A stretch of 44,466 bases of DNA. It comes from Lapillicoccus sp. Lineage in GTDB: Bacteria; Actinomycetota; Actinomycetes; Actinomycetales; Dermatophilaceae. Below the pieces are notes generated by a model. It was not told where the DNA came from and ran no database searches. It saw only the letters and a list, made by a program, of their open reading frames with translations. Within the stretch, counting starts at the first letter, position 1. Every line of letters starts with the position of its first letter. The DNA lies in NCBI RefSeq assembly GCF_025353065.1, contig NZ_JANXRJ010000002.1:1-44466 (forward strand), read 5' to 3'. Positions 33,398 to 43,509 of this stretch are shown here, piece by piece. Position numbers and translations under genes: made by a program.

Positions 33398-35110
33398 GTG
33401 CTGATCGTGCGGCGGCTGGGCGGGTCGAGCAGACGGCGGGTCGTGTCCAGGGTCGGTTGCGGGATCGTCGTCCTGCTCGCGTCCCTGACGAGCGTCGTCC
33501 TGCGTCGGTCCGTGCCCATCCCCTACGGCCTCTCGGCGCTGGACGACGTGCTGTTCCTGCGCAGTGCGGGCTCGATCGCCAACGGGGACTGGCTCGGTCC
33601 CTACGACAGCCTGACCCTGTCGAAGGGCCCGGCCTACCCCGTGTTCATCGCGCTCATGCACGACCTCGGGTGGGAGCTCAAGGTCGGCGAACAGCTGACC
33701 TACCTGCTCGCCGCAGCCGTTCTGGCGCTGGCCGTCTGGTTCACGACGGGACGGCTCGCCACGTCCACCGCGGCATACGTGATCGTCGCGCTCGACCCGG
33801 TGAGCTTCGACTCCCAGAGCGCGGAGCTCATCCGCGACAACTGGCAGGGCTCGCTCGGGCTCCTCTTCGTCGCAGCGGTCTTCCTCGCCCTCCAGCTCGC
33901 CCTGACGAGGCGGCGGTGGTGGGCCTGGGCCGGCGCCGCGGTCCTCGCCGGGGTCTCCGGAGGCGTCTACTGGCTGTGCCGGGAGGAGGGTGCCGCGATC
34001 CTGCCCGGCATCGCGGTCATCGTCGTGGGGACGCCGTTGCTGTGGGCCCGCGCCGAGGGTCACCGGGTGCGGCTGAGGACGATGGCACGGTATGGCTGCG
34101 CACTGGCGCTCGTCGGCGGCACGTTCGCCGCGCCGCTCCTCGTGGTGCGCGCCCTCAACGCGGAGCACTACGGCGTGGCGATCACCGTCGAGACGGCGGA
34201 GGGGTCCTACCCGGCTGCCTACGCGGACTGGACGAGGGTCGGTGGTGGCTCGACGACGCACTACGTCCCGCTCACCACGGCCCAGCGCCTCGCCGTCTAC
34301 CGGGTCAGCCCCGCCGCCCGCGAGATCGAGTCCTTCCTCGAACGGCCGGCCAACCCGGCTTTCGCCCCCAAGGTCCTGAGCGGGGCTCAGACGGTCTGGG
34401 CGATCCGCGACGCGGCGGCCCACGCCGGCAAGTTCTCGTCCGCGGCGGAGGCGCAGGACTACTTCGCCCGGCTCGACGCCGAGATCAACGCGGGGTGCGA
34501 CAGCGGGGTGCTGGCCTGCGCGCCACGCCTCCCGGCGTCGCTGCAGTCGCTGCAGCGGGCTCCGCTGGGGACGGTGACCCGGGTCGCCGCCACCATGACC
34601 TCCTCGGTGCTCACCGGAAAGGGTCTGCTCGACCAGGGGACGACACGTGGGGCCAGCCGTCAGGTCACCCGCGCCGGCGTCGCGGCGCTCGTGGCCGGAG
34701 TGCCCGCCGACGAGGCGGCCGCCTCCTCCCAGCAGGCGCGGTTCCGCGCGACGACCTGGCGTCTCGACGTCCTGGGCGCCGTCTACGGGCCGTTGCTCGT
34801 CGTGCTCGCGGTCATCGCGGTCGTCGCCGGCCTGCGGGGCTGGTGGCGGCTGCGCTGGCCGCGCTCACCCCTGCTCGTCCTCGGGCTGGCGCTGGCGGTC
34901 GGTCTCGCCGTGCGGACGGTGCTGCTGGCGGTCATCACGGCAGCGGACTACAACGCCTCGATCGCCCGCTACCAGCTGGCCGGCCGGTTCCTCTTCGTCG
35001 GCGCTGTCGTCGTGGGCTGCGCCGCCGCGGTGGAGATGATCGCGGACCGGCGCCGACAGGAGCCGCCCGACCCGGTCAGGGCCTCCCGATCGTCGTCAGG
35101 CTCATCGTGA
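33398..35110 (+). CDS. Polytopic membrane protein, probable GT-C glycosyltransferase
   Basis: A protein of about 570 aa with roughly nine hydrophobic segments. After the first helix comes SALDDVLFLRSAGSI (about residue 47), an Asp-Asp pair in the first extracytoplasmic loop, as in GT-C enzymes of the ArnT/PMT type. A large soluble loop (about residues 265-440) separates two membrane blocks. The predicted role is sugar transfer outside the membrane from a polyprenyl-phosphate donor (inference). The start is uncertain: GTG at 33398 and GTG at 33407 are both possible, with GAGGAGG rather far upstream. The last 35 bp overlap the convergent GT2 gene. Confidence 0.7.
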   Translation: MLIVRRLGGSSRRRVVSRVGCGIVVLLASLTSVVLRRSVPIPYGLSALDDVLFLRSAGSIANGDWLGPYDSLTLSKGPAYPVFIALMHDLGWELKVGEQLTYLLAAAVLALAVWFTTGRLATSTAAYVIVALDPVSFDSQSAELIRDNWQGSLGLLFVAAVFLALQLALTRRRWWAWAGAAVLAGVSGGVYWLCREEGAAILPGIAVIVVGTPLLWARAEGHRVRLRTMARYGCALALVGGTFAAPLLVVRALNAEHYGVAITVETAEGSYPAAYADWTRVGGGSTTHYVPLTTAQRLAVYRVSPAAREIESFLERPANPAFAPKVLSGAQTVWAIRDAAAHAGKFSSAAEAQDYFARLDAEINAGCDSGVLACAPRLPASLQSLQRAPLGTVTRVAATMTSSVLTGKGLLDQGTTRGASRQVTRAGVAALVAGVPADEAAASSQQARFRATTWRLDVLGAVYGPLLVVLAVIAVVAGLRGWWRLRWPRSPLLVLGLALAVGLAVRTVLLAVITAADYNASIARYQLAGRFLFVGAVVVGCAAAVEMIADRRRQEPPDPVRASRSSSGSS

Positions 35111-36284
35111 AGCTGACGAGGATCAGCTCGAACCCGCAGACGATCAGCACCATGCCCCAGATCGGCAGGCGCATCGTGCTGGTCGGGTCCAGCGCGCCGA
35201 AACCGACACTTCCCCAGTGCGCGATGGCCACGACGAAGGCCGCGGTCCCGGTCAGGACGCTGAGCAGGCCGACCCCGAGGCCGTGCTCCAGGGTGACTCG
35301 CTGGAGGGCCCGTTCGAGACCGGCCTGGGACGGCAGCAGATCGAGGTGCGTGGCGTAGGAGCGGGAGACGATGGCCAGCCCGAGGGTCTGGGCGCCGACC
35401 ATGAAGGCGGTCCCGCAGGCCAGCATCGTGTGGACGCTGAACGACACGCCGCCCACGGTCAGGGTGCCGAAGGAGAGCCAGACCAGCCCCAGAGCGCCGA
35501 GCACGAGCAGGACCAGCCCGGGATAGACCATGAGCCAGCGGGGGCTGAAGGCCAGCAGGAAGCGCAGGTGGCGCCAGCCGTCCCGCCAGGTGCGCAGGTG
35601 CGGTGCGCGGGTCCGGCCGTCCGGACGGAGGGTGGTCGGCACCTCGACGATCGTCAGCCGTGCCAACGAGGCCCGCACGACCATCTCGCTGGCGAACTCC
35701 ATACCGTCCGTCCGGGGGCCGAGCGCGAGGACGGCGTCCCGCCGGAACGCCCTCATCCCGCAGTGGAAGTCGCCGACGGGGATGTGGAAGAACAGCCTCC
35801 CGATCCGGGAGAGCACGGGGTTGCCCAGGTAGCGGTGCAGTGCGGGCATCGCGCCGGGCTCGATGCCGCCCAGGAACCGGTTGCCCATGACGAGGTCGGC
35901 GCCCGCGCGCAGGGCCTCCACGAAGGCGCCGATGTCGTCCAGCGCGTAGCTGTCGTCGGCGTCGGCCATCAAAACGAACTCGCCCCGGGCCTCCTCGATC
36001 CCCCCACGCAGGGCGGCCCCGTAGCCCCGTGTCGAGACGGGGACCACCCGGGCGCCCTCGTCGCAGGCGATCTGCTGGGAACCGTCCGTCGAGCCGTTGT
36101 CGGCCACGATGATTTCGCCCCCGATGCCGAGGCGGCTCAAGGAGCGACGCGCCTTGCGGATGCACACGGCGAGCGTCTCGGCCTCGTTGAGGCAGGGAAG
36201 CACGATGGTCAGCTCGCAGACCGGGGCCTGCTGCCCCCCTCCGGCGGCCTCGACGCGCGCAATCTCCGGGGAATCCACCGTCAC
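35076..36284 (-). CDS. Membrane-anchored GT2 glycosyltransferase (polyprenyl-phosphate sugar synthase type)
   Basis: A 402-aa protein. The GT2 domain (about residues 24-240) has LTIVLPCLNEAETL, IIVADNGSTDGS, GYGAALRGGIEEA, MADADDSYALDD (Asp-x-Asp), GNRFLGG and CGMRAFRR. Four membrane helices follow (about 245-395). This layout is that of dolichol-phosphate-sugar synthase-like enzymes, which charge a polyprenyl phosphate for GT-C enzymes. The first start is GTG at 36284. A TAGGCT hexamer lies directly before it, so a leaderless start at codon 3 (GTG at 36278) is attractive. Confidence 0.88.
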   Translation of the reverse strand: MTVDSPEIARVEAAGGGQQAPVCELTIVLPCLNEAETLAVCIRKARRSLSRLGIGGEIIVADNGSTDGSQQIACDEGARVVPVSTRGYGAALRGGIEEARGEFVLMADADDSYALDDIGAFVEALRAGADLVMGNRFLGGIEPGAMPALHRYLGNPVLSRIGRLFFHIPVGDFHCGMRAFRRDAVLALGPRTDGMEFASEMVVRASLARLTIVEVPTTLRPDGRTRAPHLRTWRDGWRHLRFLLAFSPRWLMVYPGLVLLVLGALGLVWLSFGTLTVGGVSFSVHTMLACGTAFMVGAQTLGLAIVSRSYATHLDLLPSQAGLERALQRVTLEHGLGVGLLSVLTGTAAFVVAIAHWGSVGFGALDPTSTMRLPIWGMVLIVCGFELILVSFTMSLTTIGRP

Positions 36285-36290
36285 AGCCTA
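36285..36290 (-). promoter_or_regulatory. Leaderless-type -10 element before the membrane GT2 gene
   Basis: On the minus strand TAGGCT ends directly at the annotated GTG and 6 nt before the GTG at 36278. The second spacing matches other leaderless starts in the window and decides for 36278. Confidence 0.45.
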
Positions 36291-36354
36291 GTGGCTCGGT
36301 GGTCCCTCGGTCGGGAGGAAGGGCGGGAGGAAGGGCGGGCGGAGGGAGGTGCCC

Positions 36355-37695
36355 TCAGGCGTGCGGTCGGCCGAGGGCGCGGTAGACCCACCCCGCCGCG
36401 CGCCACACCGCGGGATCGAGGGAGTTGCGCCCGTCGATGATGCTCGGGGAGGCGACCAGTGCGGTCAGTCGTGCAGGGTCGAGGTCCCGGTAGTCGGACC
36501 ACTCCGTCAGGTGCAGCACGACGTCGGCGCCCGTCAGCGCGTCCTCGACCGCTTCGGCGTAGGTCAGCGTCGGACGGGCGAGGCGAGCGGCCGGGATGGC
36601 CTTGGGGTCGTGGATGACGACCGTCGCCCCGGCCTGCTGGGCCGCCGCGGCGATGTCGAGCGCGGGGGAGTTGCGCACGTCATCGCTGTCGGGCTTGAAG
36701 GCGGCGCCCAGGACGGCCACCCTCTTGTGGCGCAGGGTCCCGCCGCACTGCTCCCGGGCCATGTCGACCATGCGGACCCGTCGCCGGTCGTTGATGGCGT
36801 CGACCTCGCGCAGGAACGTCAGCGCCTGGTCGGCGCCGAGCTCCCCCGCGCGGGCCATGAAGGCGCGGATGTCCTTGGGCAGGCAGCCCCCGCCGAAGCC
36901 GATCCCGGCCCCGAGGAACTTCCGGCCGATCCGGTCGTCCATCCCGATGGCGTCGGCGAGGTGCACGACGTCGGCGCCCGCAGCCTCACAGACCTCGGCC
37001 ATGGCGTTGATGAAGGAGATCTTCGTGGCGAGGAAGGCGTTGGCCGCCACCTTGACCAGCTCGGCGGTCGGCAGGTCGACGACGAGCCGGGGTGTCCCGG
37101 CGGCGAGGGGCACGGCATACACCTCGTCGAGGAGGGCGATGTCGGCCTCCTTCGCGTCGCCCTCGACACCGTAGACGAGCCGGTCCGGCGACATCGTGTC
37201 CTTGATGGCGAACCCCTCCCGCAGGAACTCGGGGTTCCAGGCCAGCCGGGCCGCGGCACCGGCCAACCGCCGGCCCGTCAGCTCGCGCAGCAGCTCGGTC
37301 AGGGCGTGGGCCGTCCCGACCGGCACCGTCGACTTGCCGACCACGAGCGAACCGGCGCGCAGGTGCGGGGCGATCGCCTCGAGCGCGGCGAAGACGTAGC
37401 GGGTGTCGGCGGCATACTCACCGCGTCGCTGGGGCGTGCCGACGCAGATGAAGTGGACGTCGCAGTCCGCCACCGCCGACACGTCGGTCGTGAAGGTGAG
37501 CCGACCGGTCGCCAGGGTCGCCGCGAGGAGCTCGTCGAGTCCCGGTTCGAAGAGCGGGGCCCGGCCCGCGGCCAGGCCCGCGACCTTGTCGGCGTCGGTG
37601 TCGACCGCGACCACCGTGTGACCCATCTGGGTCATGCAGGCCGCGTGGACCGCCCCGAGGTAGCCGGTGCCGATGACAGAGAGGGTGTGCGTCAC
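36355..37695 (-). CDS. ugd: UDP-glucose 6-dehydrogenase
   Basis: A 446-aa enzyme that oxidises UDP-glucose to UDP-glucuronate in two NAD-dependent steps. It has the Rossmann motif VIGTGYLGAVHAA, CVGTPQ, GKSTVPVGTA, WNPEFLREG (about residues 153-161), PTAELVKVAANAFLATKISFIN (cut here to the core LVKVAANAFLATK) and the catalytic cysteine in GFGGGCLPKD (about 264-273). AFKPDSDDVRNSPALD completes the C-terminal NAD-linked half. The start is GTG at 37695, 7 nt after a TAGGAT element. It provides glucuronate for the glycan made by the neighbouring transferases. Confidence 0.97.
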   Translation of the reverse strand: MTHTLSVIGTGYLGAVHAACMTQMGHTVVAVDTDADKVAGLAAGRAPLFEPGLDELLAATLATGRLTFTTDVSAVADCDVHFICVGTPQRRGEYAADTRYVFAALEAIAPHLRAGSLVVGKSTVPVGTAHALTELLRELTGRRLAGAAARLAWNPEFLREGFAIKDTMSPDRLVYGVEGDAKEADIALLDEVYAVPLAAGTPRLVVDLPTAELVKVAANAFLATKISFINAMAEVCEAAGADVVHLADAIGMDDRIGRKFLGAGIGFGGGCLPKDIRAFMARAGELGADQALTFLREVDAINDRRRVRMVDMAREQCGGTLRHKRVAVLGAAFKPDSDDVRNSPALDIAAAAQQAGATVVIHDPKAIPAARLARPTLTYAEAVEDALTGADVVLHLTEWSDYRDLDPARLTALVASPSIIDGRNSLDPAVWRAAGWVYRALGRPHA

Positions 37696-37702
37696 GGGGA
37701 GG

Positions 37703-37753
37703 ATCCTACGAGTGGGGCGGCACCGGCTCGCCGATCCGGCTCTGGACTAGGGT
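37703..37753. promoter_or_regulatory. Divergent promoter pair between ugd and GT2
   Basis: On the minus strand TAGGAT (37708-37703) ends 7 nt before the ugd GTG, suggesting a leaderless ugd mRNA. On the plus strand TAGGGT (37748-37753) could drive the GT2 gene with a leader of about 45 nt and a GAAAGG ribosome site at 37793-37798. Confidence 0.45.
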
Positions 37754-37804
37754 GCGACACGCCGCGACACGTATCCTCGAGGTGCCCTCCAGAAAGGTCG
37801 CTCC

Positions 37805-38872
37805 GTGAAGCTGGTCGTCCAGGTCCCCTGCCTCAACGAGGAGGAGACGCTCGCCCTCGTGCTGTCGACGATCCCGAAGGCGATCCCCGGCATCGACGAG
37901 ATCATCGTGCTCATCATCGACGACGGGTCCACCGACCGCACGGTCGAGGTGGCGCGCGAGCACGGCGTGACGGAGTTCGTCCGGCACGCCCGCAACCGGG
38001 GCCTCGGGCGGTCCTTCCATGACGGGGTGCAGCGCGCGCTGGAGCTCGGGGCCGACATCGTCGTGAACACCGACGGCGACAACCAGTACCCCCAGGAGCG
38101 CATCAGCGACCTCGTCCAGCCGATCGTGAGCGGCACGGCCGACATCGTCATCGCCGACCGGCAGGTGCACCTCGTCGAGCACTTTTCGCGGACGAAGATC
38201 GCCCTCCAGAAGTTCGGCAGCAGCGTGGTGAACCGCGCGGCCGGCACCGACCTGCCCGATGCGGCCAGCGGGTTCCGCGCCTACTCGCGCGAGTCCCTCA
38301 TGCTGCTCAACACCATCACCCGCTTCAGCTACTGCATGGAGACGATCATCCAGGCGGGCGTGAAGAAGCTGAGGATCGTCAGCATCCCGGTCGTGACCAA
38401 CCCCAAGACGCGGGAGTCCCGGCTGTTCAGGTCGACCAGGGAGCACGTCGCCAAGTCCGCCATGGCGATCATCCGGGCCTACATCATGTACAAGCCCTAC
38501 GCGATCTTCGGAGCCCTCGCCGCGATCTTCTTCGTCCTCGGCATCGCGCCCTTCGTCCGGTATGCCGTGCTGCAGTTCACCGACCGCGGTGGCAACCACC
38601 TGCAGTCGCTGCTGCTCGGGGTGGCCGGCATCCTCATCGCCTTCCTCTCGGTCATGCTCGGGATCATCTCCGACCTGATCCGCACCAACCGGATGCTCAT
38701 CGAGGACGGCCTCGAATACACCAAGAAGATGCGGTTCGGGATGGCGGGCACCGTGACGCCCGCGATCCATGCCGTGATTCCGGCGGGGCCGGCCATGACC
38801 GTGCTGCCCGACCTCGTCGCCGAGCCGGACCGCCTGCCTGACGGTGCTGTGGGTGTGCGTGCTCGCGCCTGA
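37805..38872 (+). CDS. Membrane GT2 glycosyltransferase (DPM1-like)
   Basis: A 355-aa protein. The GT2 domain has KLVVQVPCLNEEETLALVL, IDDGSTDRTVEVA, NRGLGRSFHDGV, NTDGDNQYPQE (Asp-x-Asp) and ASGFRAYSRESL. Two strongly hydrophobic helices follow (about residues 230-255 and 270-300). A short cytoplasmic tail after that lacks conserved features. It is a polyprenyl-phosphate sugar transferase-like enzyme. The GTG start has GAAAGG 6-8 nt upstream. It diverges from ugd over a shared promoter region. The C-terminal 35 residues are low in conservation and may be a drifting extension. Confidence 0.9.
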   Translation: MKLVVQVPCLNEEETLALVLSTIPKAIPGIDEIIVLIIDDGSTDRTVEVAREHGVTEFVRHARNRGLGRSFHDGVQRALELGADIVVNTDGDNQYPQERISDLVQPIVSGTADIVIADRQVHLVEHFSRTKIALQKFGSSVVNRAAGTDLPDAASGFRAYSRESLMLLNTITRFSYCMETIIQAGVKKLRIVSIPVVTNPKTRESRLFRSTREHVAKSAMAIIRAYIMYKPYAIFGALAAIFFVLGIAPFVRYAVLQFTDRGGNHLQSLLLGVAGILIAFLSVMLGIISDLIRTNRMLIEDGLEYTKKMRFGMAGTVTPAIHAVIPAGPAMTVLPDLVAEPDRLPDGAVGVRARA

Positions 38873-38881
38873 CCCGGGTCG

Positions 38882-38893
38882 TAGGGTGAGGAG
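38882..38893 (+). promoter_or_regulatory. -10 element just before the MDR oxidoreductase gene
   Basis: TAGGGT (38882-38887) ends 6 nt before the ATG at 38894. The intervening GAGGAG touches the ATG and is too close to act as a normal ribosome site, so a leaderless mRNA is likelier. Confidence 0.45.
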
Positions 38894-39862
38894 ATGCTCG
38901 CTGCCTACGCTGCCAGGATCAGTCCCGACGACCCGCTGAGCGCCCTCGAGGTGGCTGAGCGTCCGGAGCCGGAGGCGCGACCCGGGTGGACCACGGTCTC
39001 GCTCAAGGCTGCTGGGCTCAACCACCACGACGTGTGGTCGCTCAAGGGTGTCGGCCTCCCGGTCGAGAGGACCCCGATGATCCTCGGCTGCGACGGCGCG
39101 GGGGTCGACCCCGACGGCAACGAGGTCATCGTGCACGCCGTCGTCACCAGCGACGGCTGGAGGGGCGACGAGACGATGGACCCCAGGCGCTCGCTGCTCT
39201 CCGAGATCCACGACGGCACGATCGCGCAGCAGGTCGCTGTGCCGACCTCCAACCTCGTGCCGAAGCCCGAGGGGATGTCCTGGGAGACCGCCGCCTGCCT
39301 CTCGACGGCGTGGCTCACGGCATACCGGATGCTGTTCACCAACGCGGGCGTCTCGCCGGGCTCGACCGTGCTCGTCCAGGGCGCCGGCGGGGGGGTCGCG
39401 ACGGCCCTGGTCCAGCTCGGCTCGGCCGCCGGCTACCGGATGTGGGTCACCTCGCGTGACGAGGCCAAGGGCGCCAAGGCGCTCGAGATCGGCGCCGATC
39501 GCGCCTTCGCGTCGGGGGCGCGGCTGCCCGAGCGGGTCGACGCGGTCATGGAGACCGTCGGCGCGGCGACGTGGTCGCACTCGGTCAACGCGCTCAACCC
39601 CGGCGGCACCATCGTCATCTCCGGCGCCACCTCGGGTGATGCGCCCGCGAAGGCCGAGCTGACCAAGATCTTCTTCAAGCAGCTGCGGGTCATCGGCTCC
39701 ACCATGGGCACGCGGCACGAGCTCGAGCGGCTGGCGACCTTCGTGACCGAGCAGGGCATCACGCCGGTCATCGACAGCACCATGCCCCTTGCGGACGCGC
39801 GGGACGGCTTCGCCAAGATGGCGGCCGGCGAGGTCTTCGGCAAGATCGTCTTCACCGTCTGA
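38894..39862 (+). CDS. MDR-family zinc-type dehydrogenase / quinone oxidoreductase
   Basis: A 322-aa NAD(P)H-dependent oxidoreductase. The GroES-like domain has AAGLNHHDVWSLKG and PMILGCDGAGVD (about residues 38-72). The cofactor fold has VLVQGAGGGVATALVQL (about 159-175). The Cys ligands of the structural zinc site and a full catalytic zinc set are absent, so a quinone-oxidoreductase-like enzyme is likelier than a classical alcohol dehydrogenase. It is a single gene, convergent with the small ORF that ends 6 bp away. The substrate is unknown. Confidence 0.9.
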   Translation: MLAAYAARISPDDPLSALEVAERPEPEARPGWTTVSLKAAGLNHHDVWSLKGVGLPVERTPMILGCDGAGVDPDGNEVIVHAVVTSDGWRGDETMDPRRSLLSEIHDGTIAQQVAVPTSNLVPKPEGMSWETAACLSTAWLTAYRMLFTNAGVSPGSTVLVQGAGGGVATALVQLGSAAGYRMWVTSRDEAKGAKALEIGADRAFASGARLPERVDAVMETVGAATWSHSVNALNPGGTIVISGATSGDAPAKAELTKIFFKQLRVIGSTMGTRHELERLATFVTEQGITPVIDSTMPLADARDGFAKMAAGEVFGKIVFTV

Positions 39863-39868
39863 CGCGGG

Positions 39869-40120
39869 TCAGTGCCGGCTGACCGCGCCGGCCCAGACCC
39901 AGGTCTCGAAGAGGTGCGGGGGGACGCCCCACCGCACCCGGACGGCCCGGGTGGTCCACGCGACCGCCTGGCCCTCGACGAGCTCCTCGACGCCGTCCTC
40001 CCAGACCACCCAGGCGGAGACCGTGATCTGGGTGGGCGCGGGCGTGATCGCCGCGGCGGCATACTGCTCGGGGACGAGGCTGCGCGGCTGCCGGAGCGCG
40101 CGGCGCGGCAGGTCGGTCAC
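39869..40120 (-). CDS. Small unknown protein
   Basis: An 83-aa ORF from a GTG: MTDLPRRALRQPRSLVPEQY. A middle part alternates hydrophobic and polar residues (TQITVSAWVVWEDGVEELVEG). Then comes AVAWTTRAVRVRWGVPPHLFETWVWAGAV, given here only in outline: Trp- and Val-rich, probably a small beta barrel. There are no membrane helix and no cysteine. I know no function. The strict high-GC codon bias and compact position support it. The ribosome site is weak. Confidence 0.6.
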   Translation of the reverse strand: MTDLPRRALRQPRSLVPEQYAAAAITPAPTQITVSAWVVWEDGVEELVEGQAVAWTTRAVRVRWGVPPHLFETWVWAGAVSRH

Positions 40121-40164
40121 CCGGACAGGATATCGAACACCTGTTCGATCCGTGCGTCACCCGT

Positions 40165-42409
<2,245 letters not shown>

Positions 42410-42420
<11 letters not shown>

Positions 42421-43417
42421 AGCCGCCCCTGGACACGAGCTCGGTGGGGAGCAGGATCGTCCGGGCCGCGGAGGTGTCTCCGTCGAGCCGCGCGAAGGCC
42501 CGCTCGGCGGCGATGCGACCGAGCTCGGCGGCGTCGTAGTTCACGATCCGCACGGGCATCGGCAGCAGCCGGGAGGTCTCGAAGTCGTCGAATCCGACGA
42601 CCGCGACGTCGCTGCGCCGGCGCCAGACCTGGTCGACGGCACCGATGAGGCTGCGGTTGTTGCCGCACAGCACGGCCGTGGGTGGGCGGCGGAGGTCGAG
42701 CATCGTCGCCACGGCCGCGGCCGCGTCGTCGGGGGTGTGGAGGCGATGCCCCACGAGCGCCGGGTCCAGGGCGACCCCCGCCCGCTCGAGGGCCACCTGC
42801 ACCCCGGCGTGCCGTTCGCGCATCGTGTAGATCTCGAGGGAGTCGAGCAGGACGGCGATGCGGGTGTGTCCCGCGGCGAGCAGCTCGTCCACCGCCGCGG
42901 CCGCTCCGCCCGCGTTGTCGAGCAGGACGGCGTCGGCGCGCAGCCCGCCGCCGGGACGGTCGACGAAGACCACCGGGGTCCCCATCTTGACCTCTGTCCG
43001 GAGGTAGCGGTGGTTGTCGCCCGACGGGACGATGACCAGCCCGCTGACCCGGCGCTGGAAGAGGTCGAGCACGGTGGCCTTCTCGAGGTCGGGGCTCTCC
43101 TCCGAGCTCGCGGTGATGAGGTGGAAGTCGCGGGCGCGGGCCGCCGATGCGATGGCGGCGGCGATGGGGGTGTAGAACGCGTTCTGGAGGTCTGCGGTGA
43201 TCAGCCCGATGGTGCGCGTCTCGGTGCCGGTCCGGAGGGTGGCCGCGACGTCGTTGCGCCGGTAGCCCAGGCGGCGGATCGAGACGAGGACCCGGTCGGT
43301 CATCGCGGGGTCGACCGTCGTCATCCGGTTGACCACGCGGGAGACGGTCTTGAGGCTGACGTCCGCGTCGCGGGCCACGTCGTTCATGGTCGGCCGCTTG
43401 GGCTGCTGGGCGGCCAT
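42410..43417 (-). CDS. LacI-family transcriptional regulator
   Basis: A 335-aa repressor-type protein. The DNA-binding head has TMNDVARDADVSLKTVSRVV and the hinge helix region LGYRRNDVAATLRTG (about residues 10-63). The sugar-binding core follows: TIGLITADLQNAFY, GLVIVPS, VVFVDRPGGG, AVLCGNNRSLIGAV and VAVVGFDDFE. The ATG at 43417 has a GGAGG site 5 nt upstream; longer frame extension to 43582 lacks support. A TAGTGT hexamer at 43484-43479 may be its -10. A GC-only palindrome GGCCGC-C-GCGGCC (43447-43459) lies in the leader. It probably controls the GH3 gene just downstream and itself, with a glucoside as inducer (inference). Confidence 0.93.
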
Positions 43418-43509
43418 GGTGTCCTCCTGTCGCGTCCGGGTGCCGGGGCCGCCGCGGCCGACCCGGGCGCCGACTCGGACACTATCCAATCGGGCGCCGT
43501 CGGACCCAC

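Noticed and set aside
43447-43459. GGCCGC-C-GCGGCC palindrome as the LacI operator
   Set aside because: GC-only palindromes arise often by chance at this composition, and it lacks the central CG-flanked TGnAAnCG-type pattern of LacI operators.
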